A DNA stretch of 64,000 bases from Actinomadura luzonensis (GCF_022664455.2 NZ_JAKRKC020000001.1:558001-622000); one strand, 5' to 3'; positions 26,493-35,980 are shown, counted from the first letter of the stretch. Notes: generated by a model not told the origin, from the letters alone. Made by a program: numbers and translations.

Positions 26493-28208
26493 GTGACAGA
26501 TCGCATCGAGGTAGCCGCCACTGAGCTGCGACCCCTGCTCGAAGAGTTCATCATGTGGGCGCGCGTCAACGCGCCCGACAGCGACCCCGAGCTCGTGGGG
26601 CCCGCCGCCCTGTGGCACCGTCTCGCCTTCTCGCAGGACCTCGGCACGTGGAAGCGCGCCGACCTGCGCAACCTGCTGCTCGACCGCATGCCGAAGGTCG
26701 TGGAGGACCCCGACGCCGCCGCCGACGGCATGCTCCCGGCCGTGGACGCGTACCTCACGTTCCTCTCGCAGACCGGCAGGCTGACCAAGCGCTCCGACGC
26801 CCTCGCCGATCTGCAGGCCGAGCTCGACGACGTCGAGGACGAGTTCGTCGACCTCATGGAGGAACTCATCGAGGACGGCGACGGCGCGGACGGCGACGAG
26901 GAGGAGGCCGGCGACCTCGGTGACTTCGAGCCGTTCGCCGACGAGCTGGCCGAGCTCGACACCATCAGGCTGCGGCCCGACTCCGAGCTGGCCGCCGCCG
27001 CCCGGCAGGCCCCGCTCATCGCCAAGGCCCGCGACCTCGCCCTCTGGGTGGGCTCGGGCCGCCGCGTGGGCGAGGACACCCTGCTGTCCGACGCCGAGGT
27101 GGAGGAGGCGCTGGCCGCCGTCGGGCTGCCCAGGCCCGACACCGACGGCCCGATCGCCGAGGCCGTGCCGCAGCTGTGGAACATCTGGAACCTGGCCGTG
27201 GACCTGGAGTTCCTGGAGCCGGGCGAAGGCAACACGGTCGCGGTGCAGGACGACACCGCGGAGTGGCCGTTCGACGACGACGAGGACGTCCTCGACGCGT
27301 GGATGCTCGGCCTCCACTCCGTCGACTACGGCGACCCCGAGCTGCCCGACGACGACCTCACCATGGCGCTGGCCGGCCTGACCCGCGGCGTGCTGGTGCG
27401 GCTGCTGCTGGCCGGCGGCTCCCGCGACCTCGACGAGCTGGCGGCCGAGCTGTCCGAGGCCGCCGCCGAGCTGGACGAGGAGCTGGGCGCCGACGCCTGG
27501 GAGGCGGCCGGCGACCCGCTCGCGCCCGCCGTCGACTGGCTGACCGGCTACGGCATGGTCGAGGTCGAGGGCCGCACGCTCAGGCTCACGCCGCTCGGCA
27601 CCGAGGGCGTGGTCCACCTGGTGGACGACGCCGACATCGAGGTGGACGCGCGCCCGGCGATCGAGTCGATGAGCGCCCACGAGCTGCTCGCGCTCAGCGC
27701 CGAGCTGCCCGAGGACGAGGCAGACGCCGAGTTCGCCGCCTGGATGCGGCTGCGCGAGCCGGCCAAGGCCGCCGAGGAGCTGCTGGAGGCGGCGGCCGAG
27801 GACGAGAGCGACGCGCTCATCCGGGTGCAGGCGGCCAGCGTCGTGGGCACGCTGGGCGAGGCGGCGATCCCGGCCTGGCAGGCGGCGCTCAAGCAGCCGT
27901 CGCTGCGGCCGTACGCGGCCACGCACCTCAGCCAGCTGGAGGTGGAGGGCGCGCCCGAGCCCACCCAGGACGACACGCACTGGCTGATCCTCGACATGTG
28001 GACGATCTCGGCCGGGCTCGGCCGCTCGGAGTTCGTCAGCAGCCTCCAGGACATCGGCCCCGACATGGTCAACGAGCTGCTGGAGGTGATCTGGAAGATC
28101 CCTCACGCGCACGTGGAGGAGCTGCTGGACCTCATCTCCCAGGTGCACCCCGACAAGCAGGTCGCCAAGACCGCCCGGCGGGCGCTGTTCAAGGCCCGCT
28201 CGGTCTGA
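26493..28208 (+). CDS. Large acidic protein of unknown function with HEAT-like C terminus
   Basis: A 571-aa cytoplasmic protein, very rich in Asp/Glu (for example EEFVDLMEELIEDGDGADGDEEEAGDLGDFEPF, about residues 115-150). The C-terminal third has helical repeats resembling HEAT units (ALIRVQAASVVGTLGEAAIPAWQAAL; LLEVIWKIPHAHVEELLDLISQV). WLTGYGMVEVEGRTLRLTPLGTEGV (about 350-375) looks like a winged-helix wing. No catalytic motif found. The GTG at 26493 is probably leaderless. It is followed by a UUCG-capped terminator, so it is a single-gene unit next to ndgR. Confidence 0.75.
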   Translation: MTDRIEVAATELRPLLEEFIMWARVNAPDSDPELVGPAALWHRLAFSQDLGTWKRADLRNLLLDRMPKVVEDPDAAADGMLPAVDAYLTFLSQTGRLTKRSDALADLQAELDDVEDEFVDLMEELIEDGDGADGDEEEAGDLGDFEPFADELAELDTIRLRPDSELAAAARQAPLIAKARDLALWVGSGRRVGEDTLLSDAEVEEALAAVGLPRPDTDGPIAEAVPQLWNIWNLAVDLEFLEPGEGNTVAVQDDTAEWPFDDDEDVLDAWMLGLHSVDYGDPELPDDDLTMALAGLTRGVLVRLLLAGGSRDLDELAAELSEAAAELDEELGADAWEAAGDPLAPAVDWLTGYGMVEVEGRTLRLTPLGTEGVVHLVDDADIEVDARPAIESMSAHELLALSAELPEDEADAEFAAWMRLREPAKAAEELLEAAAEDESDALIRVQAASVVGTLGEAAIPAWQAALKQPSLRPYAATHLSQLEVEGAPEPTQDDTHWLILDMWTISAGLGRSEFVSSLQDIGPDMVNELLEVIWKIPHAHVEELLDLISQVHPDKQVAKTARRALFKARSV

Positions 28209-28215
28209 CGTCGCG

Positions 28216-28243
28216 GAGCCCTCGCCGTTCGCGGCGGGGGCTC
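28216..28243 (+). terminator. 12-bp hairpin with UUCG loop
   Basis: GAGCCCTCGCCG (28216-28227), loop TTCG, CGGCGGGGGCTC (28232-28243); one U-G pair. It sits 8 nt after the stop of the acidic protein gene. UUCG tetraloops are extra stable. Three copies of GGGGACGCC follow (28248-28274). Confidence 0.75.
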
Positions 28244-28323
28244 GTGCGGGGACGCCGGGGACGCCGGGGACGCGAAAACGCCCCGGGCCGTGGGGCGCCG
28301 GAGCGTGAGAGGTGCAGCAGACG

Positions 28324-28396
28324 TAGTCCCGACCGGATTCGAACCGGCGCTACCGCCTTGAGAGGGCGGCGTCCTGGGCCACTAGACGACGGGACC
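28324..28396 (-). tRNA. tRNA-Glu (anticodon CTC), copy 1
   Basis: A 73-nt cloverleaf on the minus strand: acceptor GGTCCCG with CGGGACT, anticodon stem CCGCC/GGCGG around CTCTCAA (anticodon CTC), T-loop GGTTCGAATCC. CCA is not encoded. The first acceptor pair is G-U. Identical to copy 2. Confidence 0.93.
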
Positions 28397-28417
28397 TTCG
28401 CGAGCTTGTGACAGTGG

Positions 28418-28490
28418 TAGTCCCGACCGGATTCGAACCGGCGCTACCGCCTTGAGAGGGCGGCGTCCTGGGCCACTAGACGACGGGACC
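28418..28490 (-). tRNA. tRNA-Glu (anticodon CTC), copy 2
   Basis: Identical in all 73 nt to the copy at 28324-28396 and 94 nt apart, so a tandem duplication, probably co-transcribed. It lies upstream of copy 1 in the direction of transcription. The spacers differ. Confidence 0.93.
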
Positions 28491-28570
28491 CTGTCCACAA
28501 GCTTTTCGCCGGGCCTCCCCGGCGACGCAGGTAACTCTACCGCACCCGCAGACCACCACCAAACCGCTTA

Positions 28571-29182
28571 TCAGCGCAGCAGGCCGCGCCGGTGGCCCTC
28601 GCTCACGGCGGCCGCCCGGTCGCGGACGTCGAGCTTGGCGTACACGTGCAGCAGGTGCGTCTTGACGCTGGCCTCGCTGATGAACAGCGCGGCCGCCGCC
28701 TCCTTGTTGGTCGCCCCGCCCGCCACCAGCCGCAGCACCTCCAGCTCGCGCCTGCTCAGCACGCCTCTGGACGGCCTCCGCACCTGCTCGGCCAGCCGGC
28801 CGGCGACGGCGGGCGCGAGCACCGTCTCGCCCCTGTGCACGGCGAGCACGGCGGCGGCCAGCTCGCCGGGCGGGGCGTCCTTCAGCAGGTAGCCGTGCGC
28901 GCCCGCCTCCAGCGCGGGCAGGACGTCGGTGTCGAACGTGGTCAGCACCAGCACCCGGGGGCCGGTGCCGGCGATGCGCCTGATGGCGGCGACGCCGTCC
29001 AGGCCGGGCATGCGCAGGTCCATCAGGACGACGTCCGGGCGCAGCTCGGCGGCCAGCCGCACGGCCTGCTCCCCATCGCCGGCCTCCCCCACGAGCTCCA
29101 CCCCGGAGCCGGGGCAGAGGGCGGCGCGCAGCCCGTCGCGCACGATCGGATGGTCGTCGGCGACCAGCACCCGCACCGTCAT
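28571..29182 (-). CDS. NarL/LuxR-type response regulator
   Basis: The 203-aa protein has a receiver domain with phospho-acceptor Asp55 (VVLMDLRMPGLDG), acidic pair DD9-10 and Lys in LLKDAPP, then a LuxR helix-turn-helix (LSRRELEVLRLVAGGATNKEAAAALFISEASVKTHL). Its ATG overlaps the histidine kinase stop (ATGA), so the pair is co-translated. Target genes unknown; the esterase gene at 30526 is a neighbour. Confidence 0.93.
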   Translation of the reverse strand: MTVRVLVADDHPIVRDGLRAALCPGSGVELVGEAGDGEQAVRLAAELRPDVVLMDLRMPGLDGVAAIRRIAGTGPRVLVLTTFDTDVLPALEAGAHGYLLKDAPPGELAAAVLAVHRGETVLAPAVAGRLAEQVRRPSRGVLSRRELEVLRLVAGGATNKEAAAALFISEASVKTHLLHVYAKLDVRDRAAAVSEGHRRGLLR

Positions 29183-30288
29183 CGCTCCTCCTTGCCGAGG
29201 GTCATGCTCTCATCGGCGGGCGCGGGCGGCAGGGCCGGGACGGCGGCGGCGAGAGCCGTGCCCGCGCCGGGCGCGGACTCGATCTCCAGCGTGCCGCCGG
29301 CGGCCCGGACCCGCTGCCGCATGCCGTCGAGCCCGAAGCCGTCAGCGGGCGCCTGCGGGTCGAAACCCCCTCCGTCGTCTCGTATGTCGAGAAGCACGAG
29401 TTCGTCCGTGTACGACAGGGTCAGGGCCGCCCGGGCCGCTCCGGCGTGCTTGGCGACGTTCGCCAGGCCCTCCTGCGCGACGCGGAACAGCGCGGCCTCC
29501 ACGTCGGCGGACAACGCGGCGGGCCGCCCGGTGACCTCGAAGGCGAGCGGCACCCCCGAGGCCCGCGACCACGACTCCGCCATGTGGCCCAGGGCCTCCG
29601 GCAGGCTCGACCGCTCCAGCGGGCCCGGTCGCAGCGCCCGTACCGACCTGCGGGCCTCGGCCAGGCCGCGGCGGGCCAGCTCGGCGGCCTGGCCGAGGTG
29701 GCGGCGGGCGGCGTCGCCCGTGGTGGTGCGGGCGGCGGCGTCGAGCTGGCGGATCAGCGCCACGAGGTCCTGCGCGAGGGTGTCGTGCAGCTCCCCCGCG
29801 ACGCGGTGCCGCTCGTCGCGGACGCCGGCGTGCCTGGCCTGGCCGAGGAGCCTGGCGTGCAGGGCGGCGTTCTCGTCCATGGCGGCGCGGAGATGGTCGA
29901 CCAGGCGGCGGCGTTTGTCGTGCTCGGCGGCGACGTACCAGCCGGCGACGGCCAGCGGCAGGGCGACGCCCGCGAGCACGGTGAGCAGCGCGCCGCGCTG
30001 CCCCGGCCCGGCCTGGGCGGCCACCACCGCGACGGCGGTGACCGTCACCCCGGCCATGACCAGCCGGGACGGCAGCAGCGCGAGCGCGAGCGGGTAGCCG
30101 ATCGCGGCGAACACGGCGAAGGCGGCGTGCGCGGCCGTCAGCCAGCCGGCGAGGGCGACCAGGACGAGGTAGTGGCCGACGACGAGCGCGCGGCGGCGGT
30201 CGCGGCGCGGGTACAGCCAGGCGACCGGCGCGACCCAGACGGCGGCGGCCATGGCGGGCACCGGCCCACTCGACGGCGGCGGGCACAA
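29179..30288 (-). CDS. NarL-type sensor histidine kinase, probable N-terminal frameshift
   Basis: Membrane sensor with several transmembrane helices (about residues 11-125), HisKA_3 dimerisation box with catalytic His (RHRVAGELHDTLAQDLVALI) and HATPase_c (N-box EGLANVAKHAG, DDGGGFDP, GLDGMRQR). This span is the longest single frame, but its first codons are not natural. A likely true N terminus (MSWLDGRERWAFLGLAYALLAISATAA, from 30415) reads in another frame and would join near 30250-30262 if one C were removed. ATGA overlap with the response regulator. Confidence 0.85.
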   Translation of the reverse strand: MCPPPSSGPVPAMAAAVWVAPVAWLYPRRDRRRALVVGHYLVLVALAGWLTAAHAAFAVFAAIGYPLALALLPSRLVMAGVTVTAVAVVAAQAGPGQRGALLTVLAGVALPLAVAGWYVAAEHDKRRRLVDHLRAAMDENAALHARLLGQARHAGVRDERHRVAGELHDTLAQDLVALIRQLDAAARTTTGDAARRHLGQAAELARRGLAEARRSVRALRPGPLERSSLPEALGHMAESWSRASGVPLAFEVTGRPAALSADVEAALFRVAQEGLANVAKHAGAARAALTLSYTDELVLLDIRDDGGGFDPQAPADGFGLDGMRQRVRAAGGTLEIESAPGAGTALAAAVPALPPAPADESMTLGKEER

Positions 30289-30525
30289 GCCGATCGGCCG
30301 CGCCGCCGGTGTCCCCGGCGGTGCCGGTGAGGGCGGCGGCGGTGGCGGAGATCGCGAGGAGCGCGTACGCGAGCCCCAGGAACGCCCACCGTTCGCGCCC
30401 GTCGAGCCAGCTCATGCCCACCAGCCTGGCACGGGGTCAGCCGATCGGTGGATGCCCGGCCTCCACCGATCGCGGAGCCGGACGGGCGACGCGCCGCCGG
30501 GCCGTCCCGCGCGAGCATCGACGGC

Positions 30526-31455
30526 ATGAACAATCTGACGCGAAGGACGGCGTTCCACCTGGCCGCGGTCGCGGGCGCGCTCGGCGGCGCCGGCGCGGCG
30601 GGCGCCGCGAAGGGGCGCGAGGAGGTGACGACGTTCGTGTTCGTCACCGGCGCGAACGGCGTGGCCGCCGACGCCGAGCTGACCCTGCGCGGCCACCGCT
30701 CCCTCGGCGTGAGCCTGCCCGGCCACGACCCCGGCGAGCAGTTCGACATCTCCTACCAGGCTCCGCAGGACCTCGCGGCGCTGGCGGCGCGGAAGTCGCC
30801 GATGGCGGGCGTGACGCTGGACGACTACGTGGCGGCGACGGTGGAGGCCGTGCGCCGGGCCGCCCGCCACGGCCGGGTGGTGCTGGTGGGCGGCAGCCTG
30901 GGCGGCTCCACCGTCACGAGGACGGCCGACGCCGTGCCCGACCTGATCGACCTGCTGGTCTACGACGCGGCCTACTGCTGCACCGCGCTCCGCTCCCCGG
31001 CGGAGTACCTGGAGACGCCGGAGAGCGAGGCGAGCCTCGCCGGCAGCGTGCTCGGCGCGATCGTCGGCGACCCGCGCGAGCTGGGCGCGATCCGGGTGAA
31101 CTGGCGGACGAACGACCGGGACTTCCTGGCGGCCGCCAAAGCGGCGTTCATGGCCGGCGGCACCGACGGCGAGCTGCTGGCCATGCTGAACACGCTGCTG
31201 CCCGACGAGAGCCTTCAGGTGTCGAGCGCGGACGCCCGGGGCCGCCCGGACGCCTGGGGCCGGGTGCCGCGCGTCTACATCAGGCACGCCCGCGACCGGG
31301 TGATCCCCCTGGCCCTGCAGGACCGCATGATCAGGGAGGCGGACGCGGCCACGCCGGGCAACCGCTTCAAGGTCTTCACGGTGGACACCTCGCACGCCCC
31401 CACCCCGGAGGACTACCGGCAGATCACCGACATCCTCGACCGGCTGGCGAAATGA
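30526..31455 (+). CDS. Exported alpha/beta hydrolase (esterase-like)
   Basis: A 309-aa protein with a twin-arginine-like signal (NNLTRRTAFHLAAVAGALGGAGAAGAA). The core has the nucleophile elbow VVLVGGSLGG, an acid region IRHARDRVIP and the catalytic His in VDTSHAPTPEDYRQI. This pattern is like the methylesterase/hydroxynitrile lyase branch of alpha/beta hydrolases. Substrate unknown. Start MNNLTRRT at 30526. Divergent from the two-component system, which may control it. Confidence 0.75.
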   Translation: MNNLTRRTAFHLAAVAGALGGAGAAGAAKGREEVTTFVFVTGANGVAADAELTLRGHRSLGVSLPGHDPGEQFDISYQAPQDLAALAARKSPMAGVTLDDYVAATVEAVRRAARHGRVVLVGGSLGGSTVTRTADAVPDLIDLLVYDAAYCCTALRSPAEYLETPESEASLAGSVLGAIVGDPRELGAIRVNWRTNDRDFLAAAKAAFMAGGTDGELLAMLNTLLPDESLQVSSADARGRPDAWGRVPRVYIRHARDRVIPLALQDRMIREADAATPGNRFKVFTVDTSHAPTPEDYRQITDILDRLAK

Positions 31456-31495
31456 AAAAGCGGACGTCTCCACGTGGAGGACATCCGCTCACCTG

Positions 31496-31567
31496 CTGGG
31501 GTACCAGGACTCGAACCTAGACTAACTGAACCAGAATCAGTCGTGCTGCCAATTACACCATACCCCA
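31496..31567 (-). tRNA. tRNA-Gln (anticodon CTG)
   Basis: A 72-nt cloverleaf: acceptor TGGGGTA/TACCCCA with U1-A72 typical of tRNA-Gln, anticodon stem ACTGA/TCAGT around TTCTGGT (anticodon CTG), T-arm AGGTTCGAGTCCT, discriminator G. CCA not encoded. It lies between gltX and the tRNA-Glu pair on the same strand. Confidence 0.93.
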
Positions 31568-31733
31568 CCGCTGCCGCGAGCTCCGTGGAGCGCGCTTGGC
31601 GACGTCCGAAAGAATAGCCCAGCTCCGGGGGTAAGACCAAAACGATTGCCGGCGGGGGCTCCCGCCGCACGCGACGGGAGCCCGGCCGTGCCAAGCTGTG
31701 GGGGACAAAACACCACGTGGAGGAGCCCGAGCT

Positions 31734-33704
31734 TTGGCAGAGAATCCCTTCTTCGCCCCCAGCGAGCTGCCGTACGAGCTGCCGCCCTTCGCCGAGATCC
31801 GCGAGGAGCACTACCTGCCCGCCTTCCGGCGCGGCATGGCGGAGCAGCTGGCGGAGGTCGAGGCGATCGCCGGCAGCGCCGAGCCGCCGACCTTCGGCAA
31901 CACGATCGCCGCGCTCGAACGGTCGGGACGGATCCTCGACCGCACGGCCACGGTCTTCTTCAGCATGGCCTCCTCCAACTCCAGCGACGGCATCATGGAG
32001 ATCGAGAAGGAGATCTCGCCGGAGCTGACCCGGCACAACGACGCGATCCGGCTGAACCGGGCGCTCTGGGCGCGCGTCAAGCAGGTCGCCACCGACGACC
32101 CGGAGGAGTCCTGGCTGCTGGAGAAGTACCGCGAGGACTTCGTCAGGGCCGGCGCCGACCTGTCGGAGCCCGAGCAGGCCCGGCTGCGCGAGCTGAACGA
32201 GGAGCTGTCGCGGCTGTCCACCGACTTCGCGCAGGCGCTGCTCAAGGCGGCCACCGAGGCCGCGCTGGTGGTGTCGGACCCGGCCGAGCTGGACGGCTTC
32301 GACCAGGCCAGGATCGACTCCCTGCGCCGCGAGGACGGCACGTACGCGCTGCCGCTGCTCAACTTCACCGCCCAGCCCGCCCTGGCCCAGCTCACGAACC
32401 GGGACGTGCGCCGCAGGCTGTACGAGCTGAGCGTCGGCCGCGCGCCGGGCAACTTCGCGATCGCGGCCAGGATGGCGGCGCTGCGCGCCGAGCGGGCGGC
32501 GCTGCTCGGCTTCCCCGACCACGCCTCCTACGTGGTGGCCGACCAGACGGCCAAGACCGTCGAGGCGGTCGAGGCGATGCTCGGCCAGCTCGTCGGCCCG
32601 GCCGTGCGCAACGCCGGGCGGGAGGCCGAGGAGCTGTCGGAGCAGGCCGGGTTCGCGATCGAGCCGTGGGACTGGCCGTACTACTCCGAGCAGGTGCGCA
32701 AGGCCCGCTACGACTTCGACGCCGCCGCGATGCGGCCGTACTTCGAGCTGAACCGCGTCTACCGCGACGGCATCTTCTTCGCGGCCGGCAAGCTGTACGG
32801 CATCACCTTCGCCGAATGGCCCGACCTGGCCGGCTACCACCCCGACGTGACCGTGTTCGAGGTGTTCGAGGAGGACGGCGGCCCGCTCGGGCTGTTCGTG
32901 CTCGACCCGTACGCCCGCCCGAACAAGCGCGGCGGGGCGTGGATGAACAACCTGGTCGACCAGTCGTTGCTGTTCGGGCTGCGGCCGGTGGTGATGAACA
33001 ACCTCAACGTCACCAAGCCCGCCTCGGGGCCGACGCTGCTGACGTACGACGAGGTGAACACGGCCTTCCACGAGTTCGGGCACGCGCTGCACGGCCTGTT
33101 CTCGAAGGTGCGCTTCCCGCGCGTGTCCGGCACCAGCGTGCCGCGCGACTTCGTCGAGTACCCGTCGCAGGTCAACGAGATGTGGGTGACCTGGCCCGAG
33201 GTGCTGGCCAACTACGCCAGGCACCACGAGACGGGCGAGCCCATGCCGGCCGCGCTGGTGGAGAAGCTGACCGCGGCCGAGACGTTCAACCAGGGCTTCA
33301 AGACCGTCGAGTACCTCGCCGCGACGCTGCTCGACTGGGCCTGGCACCGGCTCGCGCCGGGCGCGGAGGTCGCGGACGCCGCGGCGTTCGAGGCGGCGGC
33401 CCTGGAGCGGGCCGGGATCGCGGTGCCGCAGGTGCGGCCGCGCTACCGCACGAACTACTTCGCGCACATCTTCGCGGGCGGCTACAGCGCCGGCTACTAC
33501 TCCTACATCTGGAGCGAGGTGCTGGACGCCGAGAGCGTGGAGTGGTTCAAGGAGAACGGCGGGCTGACCCGCAAGAACGGCGACCACTTCCGCCGCGAGC
33601 TGCTGTCGCGGGGCGGCAGCCTCGACCCGCTGACCGCCTTCCGCAACTTCCGGGGGCGTGAGCCGCGCATCGACCCGCTGCTGCAGCGGCGCGGCCTGGA
33701 CTGA
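31734..33704 (+). CDS. M3-family zinc peptidase (peptidyl-dipeptidase Dcp-like)
   Basis: A 656-aa cytoplasmic metallopeptidase that cleaves short peptides. The zinc site is HEFGHALH (His446, Glu447, His450) with the third ligand expected in EYPSQVNEMW. The C terminus (RYRTNYFAHIFAGGYSAGYYSYIWSE) is family-typical. The start is a TTG at 31734 with GGAGGAG upstream, giving (M)AENPFFAPSELPYELPPF. It stands on the opposite strand between tRNA-Gln and gltX. Confidence 0.93.
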   Translation: MAENPFFAPSELPYELPPFAEIREEHYLPAFRRGMAEQLAEVEAIAGSAEPPTFGNTIAALERSGRILDRTATVFFSMASSNSSDGIMEIEKEISPELTRHNDAIRLNRALWARVKQVATDDPEESWLLEKYREDFVRAGADLSEPEQARLRELNEELSRLSTDFAQALLKAATEAALVVSDPAELDGFDQARIDSLRREDGTYALPLLNFTAQPALAQLTNRDVRRRLYELSVGRAPGNFAIAARMAALRAERAALLGFPDHASYVVADQTAKTVEAVEAMLGQLVGPAVRNAGREAEELSEQAGFAIEPWDWPYYSEQVRKARYDFDAAAMRPYFELNRVYRDGIFFAAGKLYGITFAEWPDLAGYHPDVTVFEVFEEDGGPLGLFVLDPYARPNKRGGAWMNNLVDQSLLFGLRPVVMNNLNVTKPASGPTLLTYDEVNTAFHEFGHALHGLFSKVRFPRVSGTSVPRDFVEYPSQVNEMWVTWPEVLANYARHHETGEPMPAALVEKLTAAETFNQGFKTVEYLAATLLDWAWHRLAPGAEVADAAAFEAAALERAGIAVPQVRPRYRTNYFAHIFAGGYSAGYYSYIWSEVLDAESVEWFKENGGLTRKNGDHFRRELLSRGGSLDPLTAFRNFRGREPRIDPLLQRRGLD

Positions 33705-33780
33705 CCGGCCGCCGGGCGGCCCCTGCTCTCACGGGGGCCGCCCGGCCGCGGCGGGTCAGGCTGGGCGAATCAGGCCCGGC

Positions 33781-33834
33781 GGGTCAGGCGGGGCGGGTCA
33801 GGCGGGGCGGGTCAGGCGGGGCGGGTCAGGCGCC
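33781..33834 (-). repeat. 14-bp tandem repeat over the gltX stop codon
   Basis: GGGTCAGGCGGGGC occurs three times perfectly (33781-33822) and a fourth partial copy (33823-33834) contains the gltX stop (TCA at 33826-33828). Degenerate copies extend back to about 33755. Each unit carries a TGA on the minus strand, in a different frame because 14 is not a multiple of three. Confidence 0.85.
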
Positions 33835-35199
33835 GAGGCGGGTCAGGGCGGCGCGGAGGCGGTCCTGGGTGCGCTCGCGGCCCAGCACCTCGATCGACTC
33901 GAACAGCGGCAGGCCGACCGTGCGGCCGGTGACCGCCACCCGCACCGGGGCCTGGGCCTTGCCCAGCTTGAGCCCGTGGGCCGCGCCGACCTCCTCCAGC
34001 GCCTCCTTGAGCGACTCGGGGTCCCAGTTGAGGACGTCCAGCCGCTCCAGGTAGCCGGAGATGATCTCCACCGGGGAGTTCTTCATCGCCTTGTCCCAGG
34101 ACGCCTCGTCGAACACCGGCTCGTCGAGGAAGAGGAAGTCGACGTTCTGCCGGATCTCCGACAGCACGCCGATGCGGGTCTGGGCGAGCGGCGCGACCTT
34201 GCTGAACAGCTCGCGGTCCCAGGACGGCTCCAGGTAGGGCGAGCAGCGCTCCTCGAAGGTCTCCAGCGGCAGCGCCCGGATGTACTCGCCGTTGAAGGCG
34301 CGCAGCTTCTTCTCGTCGAAGAAGGCGCTGGAGGAGTTGACGTCCTCCAGCCGGAACAGCGGCGCCATCTCCGACCACGGCATGATCTCGCGGTCCTCGC
34401 CGGGGCCCCAGCCGAGCAGCATGAGGTAGTTGACCATGGCCTCGGCGAGGTAGCCCTCGGCACGGTAGTCCTCCAGCGCCACCTTGTCGCGGCGCTTGGA
34501 CAGCTTTTTGCGCTGCTCGTTGACGATCACCGGCAGGTGCGCCCACACCGGCGGGTTGGCGCCGAGCGCGGGCCAGAGCAGCATCTGCTTGGCGGCGTTG
34601 CCCAGGTGCTCCTCGCCGCGGACGACGTGGGTGATGTTCTGGGTGATGTCGTCGACCGCGTTGGCCAGCACGTAGAGCGGCGAGCCGTCGGTGCGGGCGA
34701 TGACGAAGTCCTCCTGGGCCTCGTTGGGGAACTCGACGTCGCCCCTGATGAGGTCGGGCACGACCGTCACGCCCTCGTCGGGGGTGCGGAAGCGGACCGC
34801 GCCCTCGGTGAGGCCGCGCTTGCGGCAGTGGCCGTCGTAGCCGCGGTGCTCGGAGCCGGTGCGGGCGACCAGCGCCTCGCGGGTGCAGTCGCAGTAGTAG
34901 GCGCGGCCGTCGGCCAGCAGCTTGGCCACGGCCTCGCGGTGCTGCGGCTCGTACGCGGACTGGAAGTAGGGGCCCTCGAAGGCCGGGTTGGTGCCGTTGA
35001 TGCCGATCCAGTCGAGCGCCGAGATGATGCCCTCGGTCCACTCGGGACGGTTGCGCGAGGCGTCGGTGTCCTCGACGCGCAGCACGAAACGGCCGCCGGA
35101 CTGCTCGGCCAGCGCCCAGTTGTACAGCGCCGTGCGGGCGCCGCCGACGTGGAACATGCCGGTGGGGGACGGGGCGAACCTGACGCGGACGTCAGTCAC
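33826..35199 (-). CDS. gltX: Glutamate--tRNA ligase
   Basis: Charges tRNA-Glu; in bacteria without GlnRS it also charges tRNA-Gln, which is then amidated by GatCAB. The 457-aa class I enzyme has the HIGH-type [16 protein letters not shown], the zinc Cys motif CDC...HC ([10 protein letters not shown]...YDGHCRKR), and the KMSKS-type KKLSKRR. ATG at 35199 overlaps the end of the FAH gene by 8 nt, so the two are translationally linked. The tRNA-Glu and tRNA-Gln genes are nearby. Confidence 0.97.
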   Translation of the reverse strand: MTDVRVRFAPSPTGMFHVGGARTALYNWALAEQSGGRFVLRVEDTDASRNRPEWTEGIISALDWIGINGTNPAFEGPYFQSAYEPQHREAVAKLLADGRAYYCDCTREALVARTGSEHRGYDGHCRKRGLTEGAVRFRTPDEGVTVVPDLIRGDVEFPNEAQEDFVIARTDGSPLYVLANAVDDITQNITHVVRGEEHLGNAAKQMLLWPALGANPPVWAHLPVIVNEQRKKLSKRRDKVALEDYRAEGYLAEAMVNYLMLLGWGPGEDREIMPWSEMAPLFRLEDVNSSSAFFDEKKLRAFNGEYIRALPLETFEERCSPYLEPSWDRELFSKVAPLAQTRIGVLSEIRQNVDFLFLDEPVFDEASWDKAMKNSPVEIISGYLERLDVLNWDPESLKEALEEVGAAHGLKLGKAQAPVRVAVTGRTVGLPLFESIEVLGRERTQDRLRAALTRLGA

Positions 35200-35968
35200 G
35201 GGAGACCACCTTGTTCGTGAGTGTGCCGATGCCTTCGATGCCGACGCTGACCTCGTCGCCGACCTGGAGCGGGCCGACGCCGGCCGGGGTGCCGGTGAGG
35301 ATGACGTCGCCGGGGATGAGCGTCATGACCGCGCTGACGTAGGCGACGAGCGCGGGGATGTCGTGGATGAGCTGGTTGGTGCGGCCGCTCTGGCGCACCT
35401 CGCCGTTGACCGTGGTGGTCAGGGCGAGGTCGCTCGGGTCGAGGTCGGTCTGGATCCACGGCCCGAGCGGGCAGAAGGTGTCGAACCCCTTGGCCCGGGT
35501 GAACTGCACGTCCTTCTTCTGCAGGTCGCGCGCGGTCACGTCGTTGGCGCAGGTGTAGCCGAAGACGACGTCCTTGACCCGCTCGACCGGGACCTCGCGG
35601 CACAGCCGGCCGATCACCACGGCCAGCTCGCCCTCGTAGTCGACGCGGTCGGACAGGGACGTGGGGTAGGCGATGTCCTCGCCGTGGCCGATCACCGAGG
35701 TGGACGGCTTGATGAAGATCAGCGGCTCCTCGGGCACCTCGTTGCCCATCTCCCTGGCGTGCTCGGCGTAGTTCCTGCCGATGGCGACGACCTTGCTCGG
35801 CAGCATGGGGGCCAGCAGCTTCACCTGGGTGAGCGGGTGGCGCTCGCCGGTGAACTGGACCTGGTTGAACGGGTGGCCGGCGATCGTGGAGACGAACTCC
35901 TCGCCTGGGCCGCCCTCGACCACGCCGAACGACACGCCTTCGCCTGTGGAGAACCTCGCTATACGCAC
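35192..35968 (-). CDS. Fumarylacetoacetate hydrolase family protein
   Basis: A 258-aa FAH-family hydrolase or decarboxylase. Metal ligands are expected from the ...HGEDI and [11 protein letters not shown] motifs, with [21 protein letters not shown] and [15 protein letters not shown] typical of this family; exact substrate unknown. GTG start at 35968, probably leaderless (TAGCCT 6 nt upstream). It heads the operon with gltX, an arrangement I recall from other actinomycetes. Confidence 0.92.
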   Translation of the reverse strand: MRIARFSTGEGVSFGVVEGGPGEEFVSTIAGHPFNQVQFTGERHPLTQVKLLAPMLPSKVVAIGRNYAEHAREMGNEVPEEPLIFIKPSTSVIGHGEDIAYPTSLSDRVDYEGELAVVIGRLCREVPVERVKDVVFGYTCANDVTARDLQKKDVQFTRAKGFDTFCPLGPWIQTDLDPSDLALTTTVNGEVRQSGRTNQLIHDIPALVAYVSAVMTLIPGDVILTGTPAGVGPLQVGDEVSVGIEGIGTLTNKVVSRD

Positions 35969-35974
35969 CCGTCA

Positions 35975-35980
35975 AGGCTA
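35975..35980 (-). promoter_or_regulatory. -10 box TAGCCT of the FAH-gltX operon
   Basis: TAGCCT ends 6 nt before the GTG at 35968 with no ribosome site. It predicts a leaderless mRNA. The divergent region to 36121 also contains two GTCATGCA copies (36021, 36059). Confidence 0.5.

Noticed and set aside
30245..30288. Calling the histidine kinase a full pseudogene
   Set aside because: Catalytic domains are intact and coupled to the regulator; a single-base error or an internal start could still give a working protein.
31496..31567. tRNA-Gln as an integration site for a genomic island
   Set aside because: No integrase, no duplicated tRNA 3' end and no base-composition change were seen around it.
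33755..33834. Possible CRISPR-like repeat array
   Set aside because: Units are 14 bp, directly adjacent, with no spacers and no cas genes; it is a simple tandem repeat.
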